From positions 1-57,835 of the forward strand of contig VBOY01000055.1 in assembly GCA_005893295.1 (NCBI GenBank): a DNA stretch of 57,835 nucleotides, given 5' to 3'. The notes beneath the pieces are model-generated. The model had not been told where the DNA came from. It did no database searches and saw nothing but the letters and a program-made list of their open reading frames with translations. Below, one piece after another: positions 21,296-28,921 of this stretch; the stretch's first letter is position 1; every line of letters begins with the position of its first letter. The DNA comes from Candidatus Eiseniibacteriota bacterium. GTDB lineage: Bacteria > Eisenbacteria > RBG-16-71-46. Position numbers and translations under genes: made by a program.

Positions 21296-21850
21296 CTACT
21301 CCAGCTCCTCGCCGCGCCATCCCGGGCCGGCGTCCTCGCCGAGCAGCCCGAGCACCTTGTCGGTGAATCCTCGCACCAGATCGTCGAGGCTCTGGGGAAC
21401 GTGGTACCACGGAGGTGAGATCGGCATCACCACGACTCCCTCGCGGGACAAGGTGAGCGCGTTCGTAAGCGCGATCGTGGAGAGCGGCGTCTCGCGCACG
21501 CACAGCACCATGCGCATTCGTTCCTTGAGCGCTACCTGGGCGGCGCGCGTGATCAGCGTGTCGGCGATCCCTATTGCAATCTTGGCGAGCGTCGAGACGC
21601 TGCACGGCACCACCACCAGCGCCTCGTAGCGGTTGCTGCCGGAGGAGAACGGCGCCGCGAGATCCGAGTCGGAGAAGACGCGCCGCACGCGCGGCTCGAG
21701 ATCAGAGGGCGTGAGCTTGAGCTCCGACTGGAGCACATGGCGTGCCCAATCCGAGAGCACCAGGTACTTTTCACCCGGGCAGCGTCGTACCAGGTCGACG
21801 CCGTAGACGCTGCCCGAGGCGCCGGTGATGCCGATCAGGTAGCGTTTCAT
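21296..21850 (-). CDS. mqnM: UbiX-family flavin prenyltransferase, probable MqnM
   Basis: The 184-aa protein makes prenylated FMN, the cofactor of UbiD enzymes. It begins MKRYLIGITGASGSVYG with the FMN-binding GASG loop and contains the CSVSTLAKIAIGIADTLITRAA segment (phosphate/dimethylallyl binding) and RETPLS. Its ATG overlaps the ubiA stop as ATGA, and ubiD starts five bases after its own stop, so the three genes are translationally coupled. Length and motifs are standard. Confidence 0.92.
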   Translation of the reverse strand: MKRYLIGITGASGSVYGVDLVRRCPGEKYLVLSDWARHVLQSELKLTPSDLEPRVRRVFSDSDLAAPFSSGSNRYEALVVVPCSVSTLAKIAIGIADTLITRAAQVALKERMRMVLCVRETPLSTIALTNALTLSREGVVVMPISPPWYHVPQSLDDLVRGFTDKVLGLLGEDAGPGWRGEELE

Positions 21851-22743
21851 CCGAATCCCCCGCAAGCCGCGCGCGCCGAGAGCACCATCGCCAGCACCGC
21901 GAATCCGACCCAGACGTTCACCTTGAAGAACGCCAGGTTCACGTCCTCGGCCCACCGCTGCTCGAGGGAAAGGAGCACGCCCGCCATTGCGAGCGAGACC
22001 CAGGCGGCCGGCGACCAGCCCGAGCACGCCCGGATCGCCTGCAGCGAGCCGAGAGCTCCCATCAGGCAAATGAAGGCCACGGCATGAAGCGCCGCCGTGA
22101 GGTGGAGTGCCCGGCGCTTGCCCAACCAGCGGACCATCGAGTGAACGCCGTGGTCGCGGTCGAAGGTCTCGTCGAGCGTCGCGTAGATGACGTCGAAGCC
22201 CGAAACCCAGACCCAAGCGAAGGCGGCGAGCCACAATGCCGTCGTGGGCTCGCCCAGGTCGGGATGGGCCGCGGCGTATCCGGCCAGCGGCGCCAGCGCG
22301 AGCGCCAGGCCGACGCCGAAGTGGCACAGCGGGGTGAACCGCTTGAGATAGGGATACACGGTGAACACCGCGAGCGGCACCCACGACACGCCGAGGTACC
22401 ACGGACCGAGCGTCGCGCAGGCCGCCAGATACGCAAGACCGGTGGCGAGGAGCAACGCCCAGGCTTCCACCAGCTTCATTCGCCCTGCGGGAAGCTCGCG
22501 CGAAGCGGTGCGCGGATTGAGCGCGTCGAGCCTGCGGTCTACCAGCCGATTGATGGCGAGCGCCGCGGTCCGCGCGCCGACGACCGCCACCAGGATCAGG
22601 GCCCAGCGCGACCACGGTAGCGCGTGCCCGCGGGCGCTGAAGATGCCGGCCACGACGAGCGGCAGCGAGAACAGGGTGTGCTCGAAGCGAACGAACCCGG
22701 CGTACGTGCGCAGGCGCTCGGTGGCGCCCATCGAGGCGGTCAT
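21847..22743 (-). CDS. mqnP: UbiA-family prenyltransferase, probable MqnP
   Basis: The 298-aa integral membrane protein carries both UbiA aspartate motifs: NRLVDRRLDALNPRTASRELPAG near residue 65 and DVIYATLDETFDRDHGVHS near residue 185, with about eight hydrophobic helices. It transfers a polyprenyl chain to an aromatic acid; with UbiX and UbiD directly downstream and futalosine genes nearby, the likely substrate is 1,4-dihydroxy-6-naphthoate rather than 4-hydroxybenzoate. ATG 22743 opens the operon; a ~158-bp gap separates it from the PilZ gene upstream. Confidence 0.88.
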   Translation of the reverse strand: MTASMGATERLRTYAGFVRFEHTLFSLPLVVAGIFSARGHALPWSRWALILVAVVGARTAALAINRLVDRRLDALNPRTASRELPAGRMKLVEAWALLLATGLAYLAACATLGPWYLGVSWVPLAVFTVYPYLKRFTPLCHFGVGLALALAPLAGYAAAHPDLGEPTTALWLAAFAWVWVSGFDVIYATLDETFDRDHGVHSMVRWLGKRRALHLTAALHAVAFICLMGALGSLQAIRACSGWSPAAWVSLAMAGVLLSLEQRWAEDVNLAFFKVNVWVGFAVLAMVLSARAACGGFG

Positions 22744-22901
22744 GGCGATTGGTTCGGGCGCGGCCGTTCGTCCGAGGGCCGCACGCCCGGGGGCGCGAGA
22801 CTAGGGTGTGCCTGGCGTGCCGTCGAGAGGTTTTGGCGAGCGCGATCTAGGAATCGGCCGCGGCACGGGACGAAGTATGAGAGCCGCCCGTGTGGGCCCG
22901 C

Positions 22902-24279
22902 TCAGGCGAGCGCCGTCATCAAGCCGCCGATCGCGGCCAGGTGATCCTCGGTGACCAGCACGAACTCGATCCCCAGGCGGGCGATCCCCTCCGGGGCGTT
23001 CTGGTCGATCCATCGTACCCGCCCCGCCAGGCGCAGCGGCTTGGACCCGATCTGAGGAGCCAGGTCGAGCACCACGGCGGACTGCGCGAGGGATGCCACA
23101 CGATGCCGCATCGAGTGGTCATCGAACTCGATCCCGGCCCCGAACGGCGACAGGTCGAACAAACGGCACCTGAGGGGCGTCTTCTCCGGGCCGCCGAGGC
23201 CGAGCAAACCCACGCTGCCTCTGAGGTCGACGGGGGTACGATTGCGCGTGCGGCGCTCCTGTTTGGGCCGCTTGGTATTGACAGTGCGTGCCCGGCGGGC
23301 CGCGCGATCGCCCCGCGCGGCCGCGGCGGCAGCCTCGGCGCTGTCCAAGTCGAGGATCTCCGCGCCCCACGCGGCGAACTGGGGAAGCTCCTCGCCGCTG
23401 GTTTCGCCGAGTGTCACCTGGCCCGATTCCACCCAGTCTCCGTCGTCGCGCGCCTTGTCCGCCTTGGAGGTCGGCCCTGGCGAGGGAAGTCGCGGTGGAG
23501 CATTCGGTGTCCCGCTCACGGCAGGCTTGCGAGGCGACACGGCCGGGCCGGCCGCGTCGGACTTGCGGAGCCCCACGGGAAGGGCCGGTAACCCCGCGGC
23601 CGAACCACCTGCCTGGATCGCACCACCCACCGATGGAACGCGCAGCCTGATCTCCTTGAGCAACGCACCGTCGAAACGCAGGCACTCGCACGCGGTCTCG
23701 GCCGTGAAACGCATCGAGCCGAGCGTCCCGGGCGTGCCCGACAGGTAGGCGAACTCTCCGCGCTCGCTGCGCACCTCTCCGCGCTCGCGTCCGCTCGGCA
23801 GTCGCGCCTTCCAGAGCAGGCTTCCGAACACCACCACCCAGCAGGTCGAGCCCGGTGCTTCCTCCTCGCGCGGCCCGGGATCGAGCGCGTCGACGCTCAC
23901 CTCGCCCCCCATCCACTCGAACACGTCCTTGGGAAGCGCGAGCAGTGCGCTGGCCGTGATGCACCCCTCCACCTCGCTCGCCGGTGGCGCCTGCGAGACT
24001 CCGACGAGCCGGAACCACTTCTGGAGGGTGGCATAGCGGCCCGGTGTTCCCGGCTGGAGGCGGTCCATGTGCTTCTGGATCACCAGCGCCCGATACAAGT
24101 CGCCCGCGCGCACTGCCAGAGGCAGCAGCTTCTCGTACTGGAGCAGCCCGTGACGAGGGTAGCCGGTGAGCACGAGAATCGGCGTCGAGCCTGACGCGGA
24201 TCCTGCGCACACACTCGTTCCAGTCGCATGCCCGGTAGGGGTCGGCGATTTCGTTCCAGAACCTGCGCTCTAGGTCCAT
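22902..24279 (-). CDS. PilZ-domain protein with cyclic-nucleotide-binding-like middle (frameshifted near 5' end)
   Basis: ATG 24279 starts MDLERRFWNEIADPYRACDWNECVRRIRVRLDAD, then the frame changes near 24180-24195 and continues ILVLTGYPRHGLLQYEKLLPLAV to the end. Total length is one base over a multiple of three, fitting a one-base insertion. Middle residues (~110-230) look like a cNMP-binding-type beta-barrel (WVVVFGSLLWKARL, GEFAYLSGTPGTLGSMRFTAETACECL), followed by a Pro/Ala-rich linker. The C-terminal ~110 residues are a PilZ domain with an RxxxR element (RRTRNR) and DLSPFGAG matching D/NxSxxG, so c-di-GMP binding is plausible. The HD-GYP protein at 40930 could supply the opposing phosphodiesterase function. 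Confidence 0.72.
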
Positions 24280-24759
24280 GTCGGTCGGTTCCAGGCTCGA
24301 CGAAGGGGGGCCCGTGACGCGCCCCGCGCCGCTCACGTCATCGACCGGTTTTGGTCGCGGCTTGAGGTCACCCCCGAGCCGGAAACCCCGACCGACAAGG
24401 CAGCGGAGGACGGCTCCCTTCGGCCGACCGGCCCCCGATTGCGATCCGCCTCCGCGAACCGGATCCGCCGCTCCTTGCCTGTCGTGGTCCGAGGTCTCGC
24501 GACCTCGCGAGCATTGCAACGCAACCGCTGGACCAATCGCGCGCCGCGCGGTGTGTAGGTCGCAAGCGCCTGGCGTGCAGCGATTCGCCGCGCTTGGGCC
24601 CGAGCGCGCGGGGCCGCTGGGAGCGCGGCGCTGTCGACCAGGTTCCTCGTCGCGTCCTACCCTCGGCGTCGAAGCCTAGGCCCTGGAGGCGGATCCACCC
24701 ACTGCCCACGCGGTTCCGCGGCGTCGCCATCGTGCACGTGGGACGCCTCAAACCCGGTC
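24280..24759. other. Intergenic region upstream of lexA; no convincing gene
   Basis: About 480 bases of very GC-rich sequence separate the divergent PilZ gene and the lexA promoter. Open frames exist on both strands but are rich in Arg/Pro/Gly and lack Shine-Dalgarno sites or recognisable motifs. An isolated gtgcac at 24732-24737 resembles a half of the lexA operator downstream. I see nothing else. Confidence 0.5.
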
Positions 24760-24760
24760 A

Positions 24761-24790
24761 TTGACACCGTGCACGCGTGTGCACTAGGAT
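24761..24790 (+). promoter_or_regulatory. lexA promoter with embedded LexA operator
   Basis: A perfect -35 (TTGACA, 24761-24766) and a -10-like TAGGAT (24785-24790) are 18 bp apart. Exactly between them lies GTGCACGCGTGTGCAC (24769-24784): two GTGCAC arms around a 4-bp spacer. It fits TGCNC-N4-GTGCA, which I recall as the LexA box of Fibrobacter succinogenes. Position between -35 and -10 fits autorepression. Confidence 0.75.
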
Positions 24791-24835
24791 AGGCCGTGTC
24801 GGGTCCGTGGGGCCCAACCAGGGAGGCACGGGACA

Positions 24836-25429
24836 ATGCTCAACGATCGCGCGCGAGCGATCCTCGCATTCATTCAGCGCTTCACGCGTGACCGCGGATT
24901 TCCCCCCACGATCCGCGAGATCGGCGAAGCCTTCAACATCTCCTCGACCAACGGCGTCCGTTACTACTTGAGCCTGCTCGAAAAGGGCGGCCACTTGAAG
25001 CGCAGCAGCCGCATCTCGCGCGGGATCGGCACGACCACCGCGGGTCCTGCGATCCCGATTCTCGGCCGCGTGGCAGCCGGCGAGCCCATCCTCGCCGAGT
25101 CGAGCTTCGACGGCGCGCTCGAGACCGAGCGCATCTTCGGTGATCCGCAGGGATTGTTCGCGCTTCGCGTGCGCGGCGACAGCATGGTGGACGCCGGCAT
25201 CCTGGCCGGCGATTACGTCATCGTGCGCCAACAAGAGACCGCGGAGCCGGGGGCGATCGTCGTGGCCCTGCTGGGCACGGAGGCGACGGTGAAGTTCTAC
25301 CAGCGCCGCGGCGAGGCGATCGAGTTGGTGCCCGCCAACACCAGTTATCAACCGATCCCGGTCGACGAGGGGACGGAGTTCCGTATCCTCGGCATCGTGA
25401 AAGGAGTGATTCGCACCGTCGGCCGCTAG
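24836..25429 (+). CDS. lexA: LexA repressor
   Basis: The 197-aa SOS repressor is complete. Residues 1-65 are the winged-helix DNA-binding domain (FPPTIREIGEAFNISSTNGVRYYL). The S24 peptidase half shows the self-cleavage bond Ala81-Gly82 in GRVAAGEP, catalytic Ser116 in GDSMVDAGI and Lys153 in ATVKFYQ. GGGAGG lies nine bases before ATG 24836. RecA-ssDNA would stimulate cleavage; recA is not in the window and no SOS gene follows. The recognition helix (TNGVRYYL) departs from the E. coli form, in keeping with the unusual operator. Confidence 0.96.
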   Translation: MLNDRARAILAFIQRFTRDRGFPPTIREIGEAFNISSTNGVRYYLSLLEKGGHLKRSSRISRGIGTTTAGPAIPILGRVAAGEPILAESSFDGALETERIFGDPQGLFALRVRGDSMVDAGILAGDYVIVRQQETAEPGAIVVALLGTEATVKFYQRRGEAIELVPANTSYQPIPVDEGTEFRILGIVKGVIRTVGR

Positions 25430-25527
25430 GCTGGATCGGAAAAATCGACCGCCCGCGGAAGACGAATCGAGCAATCACGCCGCTGGTCGGCGTGCGGGAT
25501 GGCGGGCGGATCAGGGGCTTCACCACC

Positions 25528-25551
25528 GGGGAGCGGTTGCTCCCCTTCTTT
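25528..25551 (+). terminator. Hairpin after lexA / before tnpA (terminator)
   Basis: GGGGAGC-GGTT-GCTCCCC (25528-25545) is a perfect 7-bp stem with a tetraloop followed by TTCTTT. It can end lexA transcription. Because it lies in the 5' flank of an IS200-type transposase it could equally be the element's own insulating terminator. Confidence 0.75.
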
Positions 25552-25567
25552 GGCACCCACAGGTGCC
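25552..25567 (+). promoter_or_regulatory. Second hairpin in tnpA leader
   Basis: GGCACC-CACA-GGTGCC is a perfect 6-bp stem, immediately after the terminator-like hairpin and ~34 bases before the tnpA start. The right arm can alternatively pair as GGTGC...GCACC with bases to 25579. IS200 leaders are known for a hairpin that hinders ribosome access; this one ends before the Shine-Dalgarno (25586-25592), so direct masking is not shown. Confidence 0.4.
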
Positions 25568-25600
25568 CATATGTGCACCGCCCCCGAGGAGGTGATCGAG

Positions 25601-26056
25601 ATGAAGCACACGCCGTCCCTCGTGAACCACGCTCTGTTGGTCCGCTGGGAGCCCGTGTATCGCAGTCGGTTGCACTACGTGGTGACTTGGACCACGCGGG
25701 GCCGCAAGCCCGTGTTGAAGGAGCGCCACCACCAGAGCCTCCGCAGCTTGATTCCACCCTTGTGCGACGAGCGAGGGATCGCGTTGATCGAGGTGGTGCT
25801 CGGCCCTGATCACCTTCACGTCGTCTTTGGCTTGCGGCCCTCGCAGAGCGTGGCGAGCGCGGTTCGCGAGCTCAAGGGGAAGACGGCGAGCGCTCTCATG
25901 TCGAGGCATCCCGAGCTACGCGTGTGGTTGGGTGGGCATCTGCTGTGGGACGAACGCTACGTGGTGGAGACGGTGAGCCCGGCGCGCCTCGAACGCGTGC
26001 GCGATCGCCTCAAGCTCCGGCATCGCCCGCTCGACGGGCTGGCCGAAGCGAGCTGA
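25601..26056 (+). CDS. tnpA: IS200/IS605 family transposase TnpA (Y1 HUH)
   Basis: ATG 25601 follows GAGGAGGTG and gives 151 aa, normal for IS200 TnpA. The HUH motif is His71-Leu-His73 in GPDHLHVVF, and the catalytic tyrosine is Tyr120 in WDERYVVETVS. LKGKTASALMSRHPEL and GGHLLWDERY match the family. All catalytic residues are present, so the enzyme may be active; it nicks and joins single-stranded DNA. No TnpB/IscB partner is present. The element sits between lexA and an EamA transporter and seems not to interrupt either. Confidence 0.88.
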   Translation: MKHTPSLVNHALLVRWEPVYRSRLHYVVTWTTRGRKPVLKERHHQSLRSLIPPLCDERGIALIEVVLGPDHLHVVFGLRPSQSVASAVRELKGKTASALMSRHPELRVWLGGHLLWDERYVVETVSPARLERVRDRLKLRHRPLDGLAEAS

Positions 26057-26108
26057 TCCGACGCGGCCGATCCGCGACGTCCGCGGCGTGACGGACTGCG
26101 CAGGCGTG

Positions 26109-27062
26109 TCAGGTGCGCTCGGCGACCTTTCCCCCGGTGCCCGCCTCACCGCTCGAGGCCAGCAGCGTGGCCGCGAGCACGAGAGCGGCACCCAGCCACT
26201 GCAGAGGGCGCAATCCCTCGCCCAGGAACAGCGCTGCGGAGAGCACCGCGATCACCGGCTCCATCGTCGCGATGATCCCGGCCGCTGCGGGGGGAAGGCG
26301 CCGCAGGCCGGCATAGAAGAACGCGAAGGGCACCAGCGTCGAGAACACACCGAGGGCCAGAAACATGCCCCATAGGGAAGCGTCGTAGCCCGCCGCGATG
26401 ATTCGCCACGGCGGCGTGACCGCCGCCCATAGCCCGGCGGCGACCAGGAACGTATAGAAGAGCACGGTCTCGGGCGCATAACGCGCGAGGCCGCGCTTCG
26501 AGTAACCGACGTAAAAGGCAAAGGCGACCGCGGACGCGAAACCCACGGACCAGTCGAAGGCGCGGGCGCGAATCGCTTGAGTGCCCGCCGAGCCGACCAA
26601 CAAGGCAGTGCCCACGATCGCGGCCGCAACGCCGAGCGCGGTGCGACCGGTGGGCCATCGTCCACGCGCCACGCCGTAGAGCACGATGAGCGAGGGGGCG
26701 AGGTATTGGAGCAGGATGGCGAGGCCCACCCCGAGTCGGGCGATCGTGTAGTAGTAGGTGCTCTGGATCGCGGCCACGCCGAACAAGCCAAGCCTGAGGA
26801 AGTAGCCCCAATCGGCTCGCGCCACCCGTAGCGCCCCGCGGTTGGAGAGCGCCAACCAAGGGCCGAGCACGAGCAGGGCCACCACGAGCCGCAGCTCCAC
26901 CACGGTGAGCGGGGGAACGTGGCGATCGCGGAACACGAACCGCGCCAGCGTCGCGGAGGTCCCCCAGAACGCGGCCGCGGTGAAGATCAGCCAGCGGCCC
27001 CGTGCCGCGACCCGGTCAGAGGAGACGGCGTCGCCGAATGTGATAGGTCCGCTCCGTATCAC
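26109..27062 (-). CDS. EamA-family (DMT) transporter
   Basis: About 317 aa with ten hydrophobic helices in two EamA repeats: WLIFTAAAFWGTSATLARFVF at the start of the first and FDWSVGFASAVAFAFYVGYSKRGLARYAPETVLFYTF opening the second half, then MEPVIAVLSAALFLGEGLRPLQWLGAALV. Such proteins move metabolites across the inner membrane; substrate unknown. The start is taken as GTG 27062, overlapping the end of the upstream protease gene by ~45 bp; no better start keeps the first helix. It is the last gene of the minus-strand origin block. Confidence 0.82.
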   Translation of the reverse strand: MIRSGPITFGDAVSSDRVAARGRWLIFTAAAFWGTSATLARFVFRDRHVPPLTVVELRLVVALLVLGPWLALSNRGALRVARADWGYFLRLGLFGVAAIQSTYYYTIARLGVGLAILLQYLAPSLIVLYGVARGRWPTGRTALGVAAAIVGTALLVGSAGTQAIRARAFDWSVGFASAVAFAFYVGYSKRGLARYAPETVLFYTFLVAAGLWAAVTPPWRIIAAGYDASLWGMFLALGVFSTLVPFAFFYAGLRRLPPAAAGIIATMEPVIAVLSAALFLGEGLRPLQWLGAALVLAATLLASSGEAGTGGKVAERT

Positions 27063-28407
27063 CGCGACGGATCCGCAGCTCGATCGCGCTACCGGGTCGG
27101 CCTTCCATGCGCCGCGCGAGACGAATCGTGTCCATGGTGTCCACGGAGGCTCCGTCGACCAGTACGATTTCGTCGCCCGGGCAGATGCCTGCAAGCGCTG
27201 CGGGGGATCGATCGGCCACCGCCGCCACCGTCGCCTGGCCGCCCCGGCGTTCGATCTGAAGGCCCACGTGCGAGTACTCGAATGGGCGATCGTCTCGGTA
27301 ATCGGGCAGCGGATCGAGCCACAGGATCCTGCGCGGGTAGTCCACCGCCACGTTGAAGCGCTTGAGGAACGAGTAGCCGAGAAGCCCGTCCACCGATTCG
27401 CCAACTGCTCGCGAGAGCAGTGGCCCTAGTGGGCTGCTCACGACCGCGGCATCCAGTCCCCGTCTCGTCACCGGGACCGAAGCGGCGGGAAGGTCGAGGG
27501 TGACGCGCGTCAGCCACGCGGTCCCGGTGCCGAGCAGCGTGGGAGCGATCAGGCCTCGCAGCGCCGGCCAATCCGCAACCCCTTTCCAGCGGCCCAATGC
27601 CTCCTCGAACAACACGCACTTCGAAGACCCAGTGTCGACGATGAGCGTGACCCCGGCGCGTTTCCCGGTGGGTCCCGCAACCTTGGCGCGAACCAGGACC
27701 TTGCCGTCGGCCGCGAGGCGAAACGGGACGGCCGCCGCGTGGGGCGAAAGGCGTCCTGCGAGCGCGTGGCGCGAGCGCCTCACCGCCTCTGAGGCCGGTG
27801 CATCGTTGCTCGCCGGGATCAGCGCGACCAATTGCTCGTGGTAGTCGAGCCACAAAACGCGATCGCGCAGCAGCCCCTGGCCGACGAGGCCGAGCACCGG
27901 GCGATCCGTGGCGCGTCGTAGCGGATCGGCTTCGATGGTCAGCACCGGAGAAAGATGGTCCAGGCTCCACGCGCCGATCGTGAAACGCGGCAGCGGGCGG
28001 TCCGCGAGCCGCACGGCTCGATCCCCCGAGGCCACCCCGGCGACTCCCAGCATCCTGGCGAGCTCGGAGTCGAGCGCCAGGCTCCCGGCCCCGGTGTCGA
28101 GAATGAATAGTCCGGTGGTGTCACGTTCGCCATAGCCGCGAGCGGTTGCGGTGAGGAGCACCATCCCTTCGAGGTTCTCGAACGGAAGGGCTTCGGTCCC
28201 TTCCGGCCATGGCCGGGGGGCGCCAGGGCTCGCCCACGGAGCGGGTGGCGCGGGAACCCAGAGGATGAAGATCGCAGCGAGGAGAGCGTGGCCGCGGACG
28301 AGAGCGACCCGGCCGCTCGATGTCGCGGCGCGGCCCGCCTCACGCGCGCCGAGGATCATGCTCCGACGTGGGCGCTCTCGGCGGCGCGCAACTGCCAGGA
28401 ATGCCAC
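27016..28407 (-). CDS. Retroviral-type aspartyl protease with C-terminal PDZ domain
   Basis: The protein has two pepsin/retropepsin-like active-site motifs, FILDTGAGSLAL (~residue 105) and LIVDTGSSKCVL (~residue 240), so both lobes may be in one chain. A PDZ domain (VAAVADRSPAALAGICPGDEIVLVDG) occupies the last ~80 residues. A hydrophobic N-terminal stretch (HALLAAIFILWVPAPP) suggests export to the periplasm. The GTG at 28407 is just 8 bases after bactofilin; ATG 28359 (MILGAREAG) would give a more ordinary signal peptide. Substrate unknown. It is probably co-transcribed with bactofilin. Confidence 0.8.
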   Translation of the reverse strand: MAFLAVARRRERPRRSMILGAREAGRAATSSGRVALVRGHALLAAIFILWVPAPPAPWASPGAPRPWPEGTEALPFENLEGMVLLTATARGYGERDTTGLFILDTGAGSLALDSELARMLGVAGVASGDRAVRLADRPLPRFTIGAWSLDHLSPVLTIEADPLRRATDRPVLGLVGQGLLRDRVLWLDYHEQLVALIPASNDAPASEAVRRSRHALAGRLSPHAAAVPFRLAADGKVLVRAKVAGPTGKRAGVTLIVDTGSSKCVLFEEALGRWKGVADWPALRGLIAPTLLGTGTAWLTRVTLDLPAASVPVTRRGLDAAVVSSPLGPLLSRAVGESVDGLLGYSFLKRFNVAVDYPRRILWLDPLPDYRDDRPFEYSHVGLQIERRGGQATVAAVADRSPAALAGICPGDEIVLVDGASVDTMDTIRLARRMEGRPGSAIELRIRRGDTERTYHIRRRRLL

Positions 28408-28414
28408 TTACGAA

Positions 28415-28831
28415 TCAGTCCCGAGCGTACTCACGGACGCGATCGAAATCCTGAATGACCGCCGCCTCGGGGCCACTCTCCAGCATCGTGCAGCGTCCGG
28501 TGAAATGGACTCCCGGCTCCATGACGACGCTTGCCGCGCTCACGTCGCCTTCCACCCGCGAGCCGGCTTTCATCTCGAGCACGCCGAGCGCACGAATGTT
28601 TCCGTTCACGCGGCCATAGATCACCGCGCTCTTCACCTCGATGTCCGATCTCATGAGGCCGTGCTCTCCAATCTCCAGGCGGTCGCAGTTCAGAATGTCC
28701 CCTTCGAACTCGCCTTCGATTCGGAGCGTTCCGGTCACCATGAGAGTGCCGCGAAAGCTCGATCCCACTCCGAGCAGCGTATTCGGAGGTGGAGGAGCTT
28801 CATCGACCGTTGGACGCGATCGGAACCTCAT
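28415..28831 (-). CDS. Bactofilin
   Basis: A 138-aa polymer-forming cytoskeletal protein. The central beta-helix domain is recognisable (GSSFRGTLMVTGTLRIEGEFEGDI, VKSAVIYGRVNGNI, AGSRVEGDVSAASVVMEPGVHFTGRC) with short proline-rich N- and acidic C-tails. ATG 28831 is preceded by GAGGGAGGG. Bactofilins assemble without nucleotides and, in several bacteria, scaffold cell-shape enzymes or ParABS components; here it lies directly downstream of parB, which fits a link with chromosome positioning. Confidence 0.92.
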   Translation of the reverse strand: MRFRSRPTVDEAPPPPNTLLGVGSSFRGTLMVTGTLRIEGEFEGDILNCDRLEIGEHGLMRSDIEVKSAVIYGRVNGNIRALGVLEMKAGSRVEGDVSAASVVMEPGVHFTGRCTMLESGPEAAVIQDFDRVREYARD

Positions 28832-28880
28832 CGTGGGAGTCCCTCCCTCTATTCGGTTCGAAGCCAGATCCTGGCATTCA

Positions 28881-28904
28881 TGTTAGTACTAACATATTGT
28901 ACAA
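28881..28904. promoter_or_regulatory. Palindromes in AT-rich parB-bactofilin gap
   Basis: TGTTAGTACTAACA (28881-28894) is a perfect 14-bp palindrome, followed by TTGTACAA (28897-28904). The surrounding ~60 bases are strikingly AT-rich for this genome. It lies ~50 bp upstream of bactofilin, so an operator or a promoter element is plausible; no known regulator consensus is matched. Confidence 0.45.
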
Positions 28905-28921
28905 CAATCAATTACATAATT

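Larger units (their letters stand above)
25528..26090 (+). mobile_element. IS200/IS605-type element (bounds approximate)
   Basis: A single Y1 transposase gene with hairpins on both flanks: two in the leader (25528-25567), a weaker cgccgctggtcggcg stem near 25480, and CCGCG-ACGTC-CGCGG at 26072-26086 after the gene. IS200 elements lack inverted terminal repeats and rely on subterminal hairpins, so exact ends cannot be set from one copy. Confidence 0.55.
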
